DNA of 64,000 nucleotides from Clostridium sp. C2-6-12 (GTDB lineage: Bacteria > Bacillota > Clostridia > Clostridiales > Clostridiaceae). The DNA is taken from positions 1-64,000 of the forward strand of contig NZ_JAABNP010000029.1 in the NCBI RefSeq assembly GCF_009928485.1, in the 5' to 3' direction. Both the position numbers and the translations under genes were made by a program. The notes under the pieces were generated by a model. That model ran no database searches. It saw only the letters and a program-made list of their open reading frames with translations, and was not told where the DNA came from. How positions within the stretch are numbered: the first letter of the stretch is position 1; every line of letters begins with the position of its first letter. Below, piece by piece: positions 45,805-55,500 of the stretch.

Positions 45805-46458
45805 ATGAAAGTTTATGCTATTAACGGAAGTCCAAGAAAAAATAAAAATACAGCTACATTACTTCAAAAAGCTTTAGATGGAGTTAAAGAATCAGCAAAA
45901 GATAAGGAAGTTGAAACTGAAATTATTAATTTATATGATTTAAACTATACTGGATGTAAAAGTTGCTTTGCATGCAAAAGACTTGGCGGTACAAGTTATG
46001 GAAAATGTGCTATAAAAGATGATATTTATGAAGTTTTAGAAAAACTATCTCAAGCTGATGGAATTATCTTTGGCTCTCCAATATATTTTGGCAACATAAC
46101 AGGTCAATTACAGTCATTTTTAGAAAGATTATTATTTCCCAATTTAGTGTATGATAAGAACTATTCTACAATTGCACCAAAGAAGATGCCGACAGCATTC
46201 ATTTATACAATGAATGTTCAAGAGGAATTAATGGATAAAGCTGGTTACCTGTCAACTTTTAGTAAAATCGAATCTATCCTTGGACGTATACTCACAAAAC
46301 CATTAGTTATGTACTCTAATAATACTTACCAATTTGATGATTACTCAAAATATGAATCTAGTGCCTTTTCTGAAGAAGTAAAAGCAGCACATAGAAAACT
46401 TCAATTTCCTTTAGATTGCGAAAAAGCATTTGAACTAGGTGTAAATTTAATAAAGTAA
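45805..46458 (+). CDS. NADPH-dependent FMN reductase / iron-sulfur flavoprotein-like protein
   Basis: 217 residues of the flavodoxin-like NADPH-dependent reductase family. The FMN phosphate loop NGSPRKNKNTATLL is N-terminal and a cysteine pair lies in GCKSCFACKRLGG, then the FGSPIYFGNITGQLQSFLER motif. Such proteins reduce quinones, nitro compounds or iron-sulfur partners. The divergent HxlR gene and shared operator suggest induction by electrophiles. GAAAGAGGAGC precedes the ATG. Confidence 0.9.
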   Translation: MKVYAINGSPRKNKNTATLLQKALDGVKESAKDKEVETEIINLYDLNYTGCKSCFACKRLGGTSYGKCAIKDDIYEVLEKLSQADGIIFGSPIYFGNITGQLQSFLERLLFPNLVYDKNYSTIAPKKMPTAFIYTMNVQEELMDKAGYLSTFSKIESILGRILTKPLVMYSNNTYQFDDYSKYESSAFSEEVKAAHRKLQFPLDCEKAFELGVNLIK

Positions 46459-46490
46459 TACGAATTATACAAATAATCGTTAATTCCCAG

Positions 46491-46712
46491 TTATTTATCA
46501 TGTGCATATAACATAGTTATTTCTAACCTTTTATCAACGACACCAACTGGTAATATATCACCTTCATTAAATTCTAAATCTGTAACCAAATATTCACCAA
46601 TTCCTAATACAGCAATACTGTCACCCTTTATTGTAGTACCATTACAAGATACAACATTATTAATTATTGTTACTATTGTCATAGTATCTTTATTATATAT
46701 ATATCCTTTCAT
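46491..46712 (-). CDS. small hypothetical protein
   Basis: 73 residues with an excellent GGAGG ribosome binding site before ATG 46712. The sequence starts MKGYIYNKDTMTIVTIINNV and is built of short strands; it resembles small clostridial phage-tail-associated proteins in style, but I recognise no named family. It is alone, after a convergent reductase and before a chemoreceptor. Confidence 0.65.
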   Translation of the reverse strand: MKGYIYNKDTMTIVTIINNVVSCNGTTIKGDSIAVLGIGEYLVTDLEFNEGDILPVGVVDKRLEITMLYAHDK

Positions 46713-46776
46713 AATATTTGACCTCCAAAATAAGAATTTTTATTATTAATATTTACGAGCCTTACCTAATAAACTA

Positions 46777-46811
46777 GAGTCTACTTCAATTCTATTATTT
46801 GAAGTAGACTC
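46777..46811 (-). terminator. terminator of the chemoreceptor gene
   Basis: GAGTCTACTTCAA (46777-46789) pairs perfectly with TTGAAGTAGACTC (46799-46811). The downstream minus strand reads TAGTTTATT, a weak T tract. Confidence 0.65.
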
Positions 46812-46820
46812 CCCACTGTG

Positions 46821-48644
46821 TCACAATTGTTTAATGTCTTCTTTTAATTTAAAATTATTAACTTGTTTAATAAGATTATTAGAAGTATGTGCAAGTAATT
46901 GTGCGGTATTTGCTAAATTTTCAGCTGATATAGTGACTTCTTGAGTTGAAGCAGCTATTTCTTCAGAAGAAGCTGAATTCTCTTCTGATATGCTGGCCGT
47001 AGATTGTATTCTTTCAACAATTTGATCTTTTTCATTATTAATTTCTTCAACCGTAGAATTAATTGCTTCTATTTGTGGAAGAATTGTATTAATAGCTTCA
47101 ATTATTTTCTTAAAATTATCAACCGAAATTTCTACAACATTTGTTTGCTGTTTTAAATCATAATTAACTTCATTTGTGGTACTTACTACCATGGTTGTTT
47201 CCTTAGAGATATCTTGAATTAACTTATTAATATCATTAGATGATCTCTTTGATTGTTCTGCTAATTTTCTAATTTCTTCAGCAACAACCGAAAATCCCCT
47301 ACCTGCATCTCCAGCTCTAGCTGCTTCTATTGAAGCATTTAATGACAATAAATTAGTCTCCTCTGCAATACTGTTTATAACATCCGTTATTTTATTAATT
47401 TCTGAAATTTTTTTGCCTAATCCTTGAATTTTCCTACTAACATTACCAAATGAGTTGCTGATAGTATTTATTGCTTCAATAAGAGCAGACAGTTGAGCAT
47501 TACTACTTTGTGCCATATTATTAACTGATGTCGTATTTTCATCAACATCCTTAATTGATGCAGTAATGTTTACAATTTCATCATCTAATTTAGAAAATGT
47601 ATCATTTATTACTATTAATTCATTTGATTGAACTGTAGCCCCATCAGCGATTCTATGTATTGCAGCGGCAACCTCCTGCATTATAGATTCCATTCCTTTT
47701 GATACAGATGCCAGTGATTTAGACTTTTCTAAAGTTAATAAGCTGCCATCCTTAATTAACTTTAATATATAAGAAATCGAATTTATAGTAACTGCTAATT
47801 CCTTTTTCATTAGTCCTATTTCAGATTTTTCATCACTTTCAATTTTAACTGTAAAATCTCCCCCAGCTAAAGTATCTAAAATACCGTTAAATGAACTAAT
47901 AGATTTCTTTAATAATTTAATAACCGTAGTTGCAATTAATAATATTAAAATAATTGAAACAATAAAAAGCACTATCAAAGTAATAGTTCCATTTACATAA
48001 TCTTTATCTGTTTTATTAAATAATTTCTCTGCATCAGCTTTATTCTTAATAACTGCCGAAGAAATCACATCTGAAAAATTATAATTATTTTTTTCAAAAT
48101 TGGATTTATTTAAATTTCTTGTATAAGTACTAATCACATCATTATTTTTAGTTTTAGTTATATCCTCACAGTTATCTTTTAAAGTAAGAAATAGTTGATC
48201 TATAAGCTCATTTGTTTCATTGTTATCGAATGTAAACTCTAATGACTTATATTGAGTCAAATCTGAAGAAATACCCTCAATTGCCTTATTAATATTATTT
48301 TTATACAATTCTTTTGGATTTTCTATTTGGCTTGGAATATCATTTCTCAAATCATTTAAGTGCATATTAATAGAACTTAATAGTATGTCTCGTTGAAGAG
48401 AGCTTGTATACATTAGCTTAAGATTATTATGAGTCGCATTAATAGTAAAAAATGATGATATTCCAATAATGAAAGTAGTTAGAATTGAAATAAAGCATAT
48501 AACTTTAAAACTTCTAATTATAGTTATGTTTTTTAATGATAGCTTTGCAAAAATGCTTTTAGAGAATCTATTCTTTAAATATTTATTTTTTAAATTTTTG
48601 GAATTTGCATCAAAAACTCTTTGTTTTTTTAATTTTTTATCCAT
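46821..48644 (-). CDS. methyl-accepting chemotaxis protein with a polybasic N-terminal extension
   Basis: 607 residues. Unlike the other three receptors, about 45 basic residues ([20 protein letters not shown] and on) precede the first transmembrane helix at about 48-70. A helical-bundle sensor (about 71-215), second helix (about 216-242), HAMP and a signalling tip with [20 protein letters not shown] follow; the tip has S for A at two places compared with its neighbours. The polybasic tail may affect membrane insertion. Monocistronic with a terminator downstream. Confidence 0.9.
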   Translation of the reverse strand: MDKKLKKQRVFDANSKNLKNKYLKNRFSKSIFAKLSLKNITIIRSFKVICFISILTTFIIGISSFFTINATHNNLKLMYTSSLQRDILLSSINMHLNDLRNDIPSQIENPKELYKNNINKAIEGISSDLTQYKSLEFTFDNNETNELIDQLFLTLKDNCEDITKTKNNDVISTYTRNLNKSNFEKNNYNFSDVISSAVIKNKADAEKLFNKTDKDYVNGTITLIVLFIVSIILILLIATTVIKLLKKSISSFNGILDTLAGGDFTVKIESDEKSEIGLMKKELAVTINSISYILKLIKDGSLLTLEKSKSLASVSKGMESIMQEVAAAIHRIADGATVQSNELIVINDTFSKLDDEIVNITASIKDVDENTTSVNNMAQSSNAQLSALIEAINTISNSFGNVSRKIQGLGKKISEINKITDVINSIAEETNLLSLNASIEAARAGDAGRGFSVVAEEIRKLAEQSKRSSNDINKLIQDISKETTMVVSTTNEVNYDLKQQTNVVEISVDNFKKIIEAINTILPQIEAINSTVEEINNEKDQIVERIQSTASISEENSASSEEIAASTQEVTISAENLANTAQLLAHTSNNLIKQVNNFKLKEDIKQL

Positions 48645-48805
48645 TCTAGCACAACCTCCAAAGTAGCGTACCTAAATTTTCATTAATTGATTGTAAGTTC
48701 ATTGCCATTAACTTCAGTAAAACATTTTCCATCTAATCCAAAAGACTTATTACTATTTCGGAATTTCATTCTTAATTCTATTTCTCATAATGATAATCTC
48801 CTTCT

Positions 48806-49744
48806 TTACTTTATATCACTTAATTTAGGCATAGAATCTATTGCCCCATAATTTGTACATGTAATTGCTCCCACTTTATTAGCAAATATAATTATGTTTT
48901 TCCATTCTTCAAAGCTTATATTTTGCTTATCTTCAATATCAGATACTTGTTTTAATACAGCTCCAACAAATGCATCTCCAGCACCTGTTGAATCTACCTG
49001 CTTAATTCTAATAGATGGAATTATTTCATTCTCTCCATTAACACTTATATATGTTCCTTTAGAACCTAGTGTAATAGTTACAACTTTAACGCCTAATTCA
49101 TGTAACTTATTGACTCCTGCTGTTATATCCTTTTCTTTAGTTAATAAAAATAACTCTTCATCACTTAACTTAGTGAAATCACTTTGTTTGATGAAAAAAA
49201 TACTATCCTCTATAAATTGTGCTAACTTATCTGTTGTGATTAATGCATCTCTATAATTTGGATCGAATGATACATATATATTATTGTTTTTTGCATATTC
49301 CAATAATTTAATATATGTTTTCTTCAATTCACCATCTAAAAATCCAGTGGCTGAGCCAAAATGAATTATATCTGAGCTTGCTATCTTTGATAAATCAATA
49401 TTGTTAAATGAATACTCACCATCGCTTCCTCTTAAAAAATCAAAGTTACGTTCTCCATTTTCATCAATTCCAACCAAAGCTATTGTTGTACTACCTTTTT
49501 CCACAGTCATTTCAGTGTTTATCCTCAAGTCCTTTAATAATTGAATTAGATGTTTTCCGAAAAAGTCATCTCCTACTTGACCTAAAAAATAAGCATTCCC
49601 CTCTAATTTAGAAATACAAGCCGCTACATTGGCAGGAGCTCCACCTGCTTTTTTTTCAAATTTTTCTCCGTTTATTAACCCTTTATTATCAACACAAACC
49701 ATGTCAATTAAAAGCTCTCCTATACAAAAAATATTTTTACTCAT
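48806..49744 (-). CDS. fructokinase (PfkB/ribokinase family)
   Basis: 312 residues with the PfkB fold: N-terminal CIGELLIDMVCVD and KKAGGAPANVAA, then the C-terminal catalytic DSTGAGDAFVGAVL with the catalytic Asp. It phosphorylates fructose to fructose 6-phosphate with ATP. It is the last gene of the fructoside locus behind GH32 and the ABC importer, so it would handle fructose released inside the cell. GGAGGG precedes the ATG. Confidence 0.9.
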   Translation of the reverse strand: MSKNIFCIGELLIDMVCVDNKGLINGEKFEKKAGGAPANVAACISKLEGNAYFLGQVGDDFFGKHLIQLLKDLRINTEMTVEKGSTTIALVGIDENGERNFDFLRGSDGEYSFNNIDLSKIASSDIIHFGSATGFLDGELKKTYIKLLEYAKNNNIYVSFDPNYRDALITTDKLAQFIEDSIFFIKQSDFTKLSDEELFLLTKEKDITAGVNKLHELGVKVVTITLGSKGTYISVNGENEIIPSIRIKQVDSTGAGDAFVGAVLKQVSDIEDKQNISFEEWKNIIIFANKVGAITCTNYGAIDSMPKLSDIK

Positions 49745-49772
49745 ATTTATCCCTCCATATTTACTTCATATT

Positions 49773-49979
49773 TCATCTAGCTACTAAACTTAATCTTCTA
49801 AGTGTATTTTTTTCTAATTCTTTTAATGCTTGATTAATCTGCGATCTTGCCCATTTGTCTCCATCTTCACCTAGATATTGTCTATAATTACACTCTATTA
49901 CCTCAATAAGGTATAAGTATACTTTATATAGTGTGAATCTTACGTATTCATCTCTAATAAATTCAATTTCTGCTTCCAT
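49773..49979 (-). CDS. small hypothetical protein within the fructoside locus
   Basis: 68 residues, amphipathic and highly charged (EIEFIRDEYVRFTLYKVYLY, then QINQALKELEKNTLRRLS). No family recognised. The ribosome binding site before ATG 49979 is poor (AAGAAA), but codon pattern and position, 28 bases before the fructokinase gene, favour a real gene. A hairpin at 50025-50063 separates it from GH32. Confidence 0.55.
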   Translation of the reverse strand: MEAEIEFIRDEYVRFTLYKVYLYLIEVIECNYRQYLGEDGDKWARSQINQALKELEKNTLRRLSLVAR

Positions 49980-50024
49980 GTTTCTTAATACTAATATTTT
50001 TTGCTAGAAACTCTTTATACATTT

Positions 50025-50063
50025 AAAAGTGGCTAAATTATAAAATCTAATTTAGTCACTTTT
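50025..50063 (-). terminator. hairpin after the GH32 gene
   Basis: AAAAGTGGCTAAATTA (50025-50040) pairs with TAATTTAGTCACTTTT (50048-50063) with one mismatch. The T tract is only four long on the minus strand, so read-through to fructokinase is plausible. Confidence 0.6.
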
Positions 50064-50085
50064 TAAATACATCTGAATATAATCT

Positions 50086-51573
50086 TTAGTCTAAAACAAT
50101 ACTATGTTTTTGAATATTTATTTCAGCCTCTCCTTTAGCATAAAATGAAATATCTGTTGCATCTAAAGCAGTGTAAAAAGTAGATGTCATTACTTGTTCA
50201 CCATCATTCACAAAAATCTCTACAGAATATTTGTCGATGATTAATCTTAACTTAACCTTTCCATTTTGATTCCTTACATTCATTTCTCTCTTATGTAAAG
50301 TATCACTAAGTCTTGCCGAATAACTTCTATCAAATGAAACTATATTTCTTATTGGCTCAAAAGTTATTAATGTTTCATATTCTTTATTTTTAGCAATCTT
50401 AATTATAAATTCTTTGCAAGCTTCACCATTAATTTCAACAGACATATCTAATTCTCTGCCTGATATATCTTCTAATTGCACCTCATCCTTAATTGATACA
50501 TTCTCATATTTAACAGTGTTTTTATAGTAATTCTTAATTTCTCTAATTGGATTTTGAATTAAATGACCATCCTTTATTGTAAGTTCTCTAGGAATACTCA
50601 TCATCCCACACCATTTAAGGTCCCTTGGAACAATATTATTTTCCCAAGATTGCATCCACCCTATCATAATTCTTCTTCCATCTTCTGCTTCAAGGGTTTG
50701 AGGAGCATAAAAATCCAAACCAAAATCTATAGTTCCATAATTCTCTCTATTAAATTTATGATTTTCCTTATCATATTTACCAATTAAATATACTGTATTG
50801 TGGCCATTATGAAATTTTAGCTCTTGTGCCTTTACTTCCATCGGCGAAATCACCAAAACATCGTTTCCATCAACATTAAAAAAATCTGGACATTCCCACA
50901 TACGACCTATTTTATTTTCACTCCTATCAAGAATAGTAACAAAGGTCCATCCTCTTAAATCCTTTGATTTATATAAAAGAATTTGTCCACTTCCATCAGC
51001 ATGTCTACTGCCGACTACAAAATAGAAGTCATCTCCTTCTTTCCATATCTTAGGATCTCTAAAATCTTCTAGGTTGCTGCCTTCTGGCAATGAATCACTT
51101 GTAATAACAGGATTACAATCTAATTTTTCATAATCCATACCATCTCCAATAGCAATACATTGAGTTTGTCTAATAAGATGAGTACCATCTTCTTCAACTT
51201 TCTCTAACACTCCAGTATACATAAGTATATGCTTACCATCTGACTCTACAGCACTTCCTGAAAAACATCCTCCCATATCATATTCTTGATCTGGTGCAAG
51301 CGCCGCTGGAAGCTGTTCCCACTTTATAAAATCTTTTGTTTTGCTATGCCCCCAATGCATTGGTCCCCATTTAGTATCATATGGATAATATTGATAGAAA
51401 AGATGATATTCCCCTGCAAATTTTGAAAATCCATTTGGATCATTAATCCAGCCTATTGGTGCAGATAAATGAAATAATGGTCTCTGTTCTTCAGGAATAC
51501 TATTAATACCTTCTTCTTCAAAAACTCTTGCTTTGTCTAAAACTTCACTATTATTTCTCACTATATTATTCAT
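50086..51573 (-). CDS. GH32 beta-fructosidase (sucrose-6-phosphate hydrolase type)
   Basis: 495 residues from ATG 51573, which has AAAGGA seven bases upstream. GH32 motifs: nucleophile Asp in IGWINDPNGF, the EDFRDPKIW block (RDP) and acid/base Glu in RMWECPDFF. The C-terminal beta sandwich is complete. No signal peptide, so hydrolysis is intracellular. Genes of this type are named for sucrose 6-phosphate, but here the importer is an ABC system, so free fructosides such as sucrose or short fructans are more likely. It follows the lipoprotein gene by 66 bases. Confidence 0.92.
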   Translation of the reverse strand: MNNIVRNNSEVLDKARVFEEEGINSIPEEQRPLFHLSAPIGWINDPNGFSKFAGEYHLFYQYYPYDTKWGPMHWGHSKTKDFIKWEQLPAALAPDQEYDMGGCFSGSAVESDGKHILMYTGVLEKVEEDGTHLIRQTQCIAIGDGMDYEKLDCNPVITSDSLPEGSNLEDFRDPKIWKEGDDFYFVVGSRHADGSGQILLYKSKDLRGWTFVTILDRSENKIGRMWECPDFFNVDGNDVLVISPMEVKAQELKFHNGHNTVYLIGKYDKENHKFNRENYGTIDFGLDFYAPQTLEAEDGRRIMIGWMQSWENNIVPRDLKWCGMMSIPRELTIKDGHLIQNPIREIKNYYKNTVKYENVSIKDEVQLEDISGRELDMSVEINGEACKEFIIKIAKNKEYETLITFEPIRNIVSFDRSYSARLSDTLHKREMNVRNQNGKVKLRLIIDKYSVEIFVNDGEQVMTSTFYTALDATDISFYAKGEAEINIQKHSIVLD

Positions 51574-51609
51574 AATCATTTCCTTTCAATTATCCTAGAT
51601 ATTACATAA

Positions 51610-51625
51610 GCGACCCTAAAGTCGC
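51610..51625 (-). promoter_or_regulatory. intercistronic hairpin between importer and GH32 genes
   Basis: GCGAC (51610-51614) pairs with GTCGC (51621-51625) in the 65-base gap. It lacks a long T run, so it may protect or cut the mRNA between the two genes rather than end it. Confidence 0.4.
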
Positions 51626-51638
51626 CTATGAAGGTTAG

Positions 51639-53252
51639 TTATTTTGCAAAATATGCATCTAAGTATTTTTGTTTAATTTCTAATATTTTTGATAAACCTT
51701 GATTATCCATTTCTTTTAAATAAGAATCCCATTCTTCATCAATACCACCATTTAAAATCCATTCAGCCTTTTTACGTTCTGTATATGCTTTTACTGCGGT
51801 TTCATATTGTGTAAGTTTTTCTATATCTTCTTGAGACATAAATACAGGTGGATAATTATATTCAGCTTTCATATCTTTAACATAAGTTTTGTGCAGTATA
51901 TCTAATCTTTCTTGTGCATCATCTGGTGATGTTGTATATTTCCCATAATAATCATTAAGAATTGCAGCTGGTCCACCAACAAATTGATTTGCACGAACTT
52001 CCCATGGCGATGCTGTCCCTAGAGGTAAATGTTTTAGAGTTTTGTCTGCAGTTAATTCAAATACATTTTGATTCTTTTCATCACCATATGTTCCCCAGTT
52101 ATCTTGTACTGATTGAAGTGGCTCATATAACTTATCTACCCATTTTGCTGTTAATTCTAAATTTTTATTGGCTGATGTTACAACACATCTTCCTAAATCA
52201 AAACCATATCCATTTGATCTAGGAACATTTACATTGCCATTAGATCCTGCAAGGGCTGGAAGAGGTATATAGTCTTCTTTGTTTACAGCTACATTAGCTC
52301 TATCCCATGTAAAGAACATACCATAACGATTGTTTTTTCCCTTTGCTACAAATGTATCCCATTTTTGTGTAAATGCTTCTTGATCTATAAGCCCTTCTTC
52401 TTGAAGCTTATGAAGCCATTTAATACCATCTTTATAACCATCTTGGGTAGTTGAATAGACAACTTTTTTATCATTACTAACTAAATAATGATCTCCATTA
52501 TCACCTAAACCAAAAGCTCCAAGCAATATAGCAGGGTCTTGGTCTCCATTGTTTATAATAAATGACATAGGAATTACATCATTTTTACCTTCTGGATGTT
52601 TATCTCTAAAAGCTTTTAAAACTGTAACTAATTCATCAGTTGTTTTTGGTACTTGAAGTCCTAATTCATCTAGCCACTTTTTATTTATCCAAGGGATATC
52701 TGCAACTGCTTGTATGGCTTCCTTTCCGCTTCCCAATTCCTCTATCCATGGAAACGAATAAATATGACCATCTGGTGCAGTAATCATTTTCTTATATTCT
52801 GGCTTATCTGTTAAAACCTTGGATAAATTCGGCATATATTTATCTATTAAATCTTCAACAGGAACTATAACTCCTTGTTTAGCATAGCGAAGTAAATCAT
52901 AGTTACTCATACCAGCATTAAATAATACATCTGGAAGCGAATCTTTCTTTGATAATGCTAAATTTTTCTTATCAGCATACTGATCGTCTGTATAGCATGT
53001 CCAATCAATATGAACATTAGTTTCTTTCTCTAATCTCTGAAAAATAAGCCTTTCATTTGGATTTTGAGTAGAAATTGCTGGTGCACTTGTAAGCATTTTT
53101 AAAGATGCTGCTTCTTTTAATGGAAATGAAACATCCTTTAGTGCACTTTTTTCCTCTTTCTTACTTGCTCCATTGCCACATGCTGTGAATGATAATACTG
53201 TTAGCAATGCTAATGAAATGCTAACTAATTTTTTGATTTTACTTGTTCTCAT
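51639..53252 (-). CDS. ABC transporter substrate-binding lipoprotein
   Basis: 537 residues from ATG 53252, set by GGAAGGGG upstream. The signal peptide ends in a lipobox LSFTAC with Cys at about residue 26. The mature protein has the type 1 extracellular-binding fold of the LplA/YtcQ class that partners with LplB/LplC permeases. Long proteins of this class bind oligosaccharides. It lies between the permease genes and GH32, so it is the fructoside receptor. Anchored outside the membrane. Confidence 0.92.
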   Translation of the reverse strand: MRTSKIKKLVSISLALLTVLSFTACGNGASKKEEKSALKDVSFPLKEAASLKMLTSAPAISTQNPNERLIFQRLEKETNVHIDWTCYTDDQYADKKNLALSKKDSLPDVLFNAGMSNYDLLRYAKQGVIVPVEDLIDKYMPNLSKVLTDKPEYKKMITAPDGHIYSFPWIEELGSGKEAIQAVADIPWINKKWLDELGLQVPKTTDELVTVLKAFRDKHPEGKNDVIPMSFIINNGDQDPAILLGAFGLGDNGDHYLVSNDKKVVYSTTQDGYKDGIKWLHKLQEEGLIDQEAFTQKWDTFVAKGKNNRYGMFFTWDRANVAVNKEDYIPLPALAGSNGNVNVPRSNGYGFDLGRCVVTSANKNLELTAKWVDKLYEPLQSVQDNWGTYGDEKNQNVFELTADKTLKHLPLGTASPWEVRANQFVGGPAAILNDYYGKYTTSPDDAQERLDILHKTYVKDMKAEYNYPPVFMSQEDIEKLTQYETAVKAYTERKKAEWILNGGIDEEWDSYLKEMDNQGLSKILEIKQKYLDAYFAK

Positions 53253-53285
53253 ATTATTTTTCCCCTTCCTTAACATATATATTAT

Positions 53286-54191
53286 TTAACCTTTTACTGA
53301 TCCTGCCATTATTCCCTTGTCAAAATATTTTTGGAAGAATGGATACATGACTAGTAGAGGTAAACTTGAAACAACAATAGTAGAGTATTTTAATAGCTCT
53401 GCAATTTTAGCCATTGCTGCTGTACTTTGGATATCAGATATCATACCTGGTCTTGGTGTATTTTGAATTAGTATTGATCTGATCACTAATTGTAAAGGCT
53501 GCAACTTAGAATCATCTAAATAGATCATTGCGTCAAAGTAACTATTCCATTGACCTACAAATTGATATAAAAGTAATACTGCAATAATTGGTTTACATAC
53601 CGGTAGCATGATTTTAATAAAATGTGTAACATCACTTGCACCATCTATGGCTGATGCTTCTCTTAATTCTTTTGGCAAACTTTGAAAATAAGTTCTTGCA
53701 AGTATAATATTCCATACATTAATTGCTCCCGGAAGCAGAATTGCCCATACTGTATTAAGCATCTTTAAATTATCTACTAAAAGATATGTTGGCATCAATC
53801 CGCCTCCAAAAAACATAGTAATAACATATAGTGTAGTAATAAGTTTTTTTCCTACAAAATCTGGTCTAGATAAAGGATACGCAGCTAAAAGAGTAGCAGC
53901 AACTGAAATCACAGCAAATCCAATAGAATAAAATACAGAATTAAAGAAACCTCTCAATATCATGTCATCTTTAAATATTCTGTTGTATCCATCTAATGAC
54001 CATTTACTTAAATTAAATGTCAAACCATTATTATTTAATTCAGTAGGATCCATAAAAGATGCAACTACTACATATACTAGTGGTATAATAATAGCTAGTA
54101 CAAAAAGCATCACTCCTACATGACCACCTATTGTAATGGACTTATCAGAAAAGGATAAATTTTTGAATTTTTTCATTCTCACATTACTCAT
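53286..54191 (-). CDS. carbohydrate ABC permease (LplC type)
   Basis: 301 residues with six predicted transmembrane helices. The cytoplasmic EAA loop reads REASAIDGASDVTHFIKIML, the contact point for the ATPase. LplC-type permeases pair with LplB. No dedicated ATPase gene is present in the locus, so a shared MsmX-like ATPase elsewhere is probable. It starts three bases after the LplB stop. Confidence 0.92.
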   Translation of the reverse strand: MSNVRMKKFKNLSFSDKSITIGGHVGVMLFVLAIIIPLVYVVVASFMDPTELNNNGLTFNLSKWSLDGYNRIFKDDMILRGFFNSVFYSIGFAVISVAATLLAAYPLSRPDFVGKKLITTLYVITMFFGGGLMPTYLLVDNLKMLNTVWAILLPGAINVWNIILARTYFQSLPKELREASAIDGASDVTHFIKIMLPVCKPIIAVLLLYQFVGQWNSYFDAMIYLDDSKLQPLQLVIRSILIQNTPRPGMISDIQSTAAMAKIAELLKYSTIVVSSLPLLVMYPFFQKYFDKGIMAGSVKG

Positions 54192-54194
54192 CTT

Positions 54195-55139
54195 CTATAT
54201 TCCTTCTCCCTCGTTTAATTTTTTAACAATTGAATTTACAACTAATAGTAAAATTATATTAATAACAGAATTAAATAACCCTACAGCTGTTGAAAAACTG
54301 TAATCACCCATTAGTAGGCCCATTTTATATACATAAGTAGGTAAAATTTCTGATGCAGGTAAATTTAAATCTGTTTGCAGAGCATATGCTTTTTCAAAAC
54401 CAATACTCATAAGATTTCCTGCTGATAAAATAAATTGAATAACCATGATTGGTTTTATAGCTGGTAAATCAACATTTAAAATTTGTTGAAAAATATTTGC
54501 ACCATCTATAACAGCTGCTTCAGTCAATTCCTTGCTTGCACTAGATAAAGCAGCTGTATAAATAATTGACGCCCATCCTGCTCCCTGCCAAATTCCACTA
54601 GCTATGTATATTGTTCTATATGCACTTGGCATTGTCATAAAATTAGTTGCTGTTCCAAGCATTTTATTAAGTGGTCCAGCAGGTGACAAGAAAATAATAA
54701 TCATACCTGATAGTACAATTACAGAAATAAAATTTGGAGCATAAAGAATCAATTGAATTTTTTTTCTTATTCTTTCACTCTTTATTCTTGCTAAAAATAA
54801 TGCAAGTATAATTGGTATTGGGAATCCCCATAATAGTCCATACAAACTTATCTTTAAAGTGTTCATAAGATAGTTCATAAAATCTGGTGAAGCTAAAAAT
54901 CTTTCAAAATGTTTTAATCCTACCCACTGACTATTAAAAACTCCTAAAATTGCACTATAGTCTTCAAACGCAATTAGTACTCCTCCCATTGGAATATACT
55001 TAAAAATAATTAATAGTATTAGTGGCGGCAACGTGAAGAAAAGATATAATTGATAATTTTTTTTGATATATTTCAAGTTGCTGTATAGTTGGGTGTGTTT
55101 TTTGTTAATATTAGGCAATACACTTTTTACTTCATTCAA
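54195..55139 (-). CDS. carbohydrate ABC permease (LplB type)
   Basis: 314 residues with six transmembrane helices after a cytosolic N-terminus. The EAA loop is TEAAVIDGANIFQQILNVDL. It is the first gene of the fructoside operon. The minus-strand promoter TTGACA (55304-55299) with -10 TTAATA (55281-55276) is 17 bases spaced and lies about 135 bases upstream. AAAGGAGAAGG precedes the ATG. Confidence 0.92.
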   Translation of the reverse strand: MNEVKSVLPNINKKHTQLYSNLKYIKKNYQLYLFFTLPPLILLIIFKYIPMGGVLIAFEDYSAILGVFNSQWVGLKHFERFLASPDFMNYLMNTLKISLYGLLWGFPIPIILALFLARIKSERIRKKIQLILYAPNFISVIVLSGMIIIFLSPAGPLNKMLGTATNFMTMPSAYRTIYIASGIWQGAGWASIIYTAALSSASKELTEAAVIDGANIFQQILNVDLPAIKPIMVIQFILSAGNLMSIGFEKAYALQTDLNLPASEILPTYVYKMGLLMGDYSFSTAVGLFNSVINIILLLVVNSIVKKLNEGEGI

Positions 55140-55275
55140 AATTACCTTCTCCTTTCATTTGATTATAAAAACATGAAACACATTTTTACATTTGAAACCT
55201 AACCTTTTTTGCATTTGCAAATACACTTTATTTTTTCTTCATAGTTGTAAACCTTATCTACAACTTACAAATAAA

Positions 55276-55304
55276 TATTAACAAATTATTATTACATTTG
55301 TCAA
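55276..55304 (-). promoter_or_regulatory. promoter of the fructoside operon
   Basis: On the minus strand TTGACA (55304-55299) and TTAATA (55281-55276) are 17 bases apart. The plus strand ACATTTGTCAA repeat overlaps the -35. Confidence 0.65.
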
Positions 55305-55407
55305 TATTTATTTTACATTTTGTAATATTGTTATTTTTACATTTGCACACTAATCATTTACTTTTCCTATCTATATATTTGCATTTATATAAATAGCATT
55401 ATTAAAT

Positions 55408-55436
55408 TTTACATTTGACACTTTATTTGTTATACT
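55408..55436 (+). promoter_or_regulatory. promoter of the LacI-type gene
   Basis: TTTACA (55408-55413) and TATACT (55431-55436) are exactly 17 bases apart. The repeated TTTACATTTG motif covers the -35, so self-repression is likely. Copies of ACATTTG recur through the gap 55140-55500. Confidence 0.68.
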
Positions 55437-55500
55437 AATTTCAATACACTACTTAAATATTAATATGGAGTTTTATAAAAAAAGAAGGGAGCATTTAATA

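Noticed and set aside
48645-48805. Short minus-strand frames between fructokinase and the chemoreceptor, and a longer one if a T run lost two bases
   Set aside because: The reading needs invented sequence changes; treated as leader of the chemoreceptor gene.
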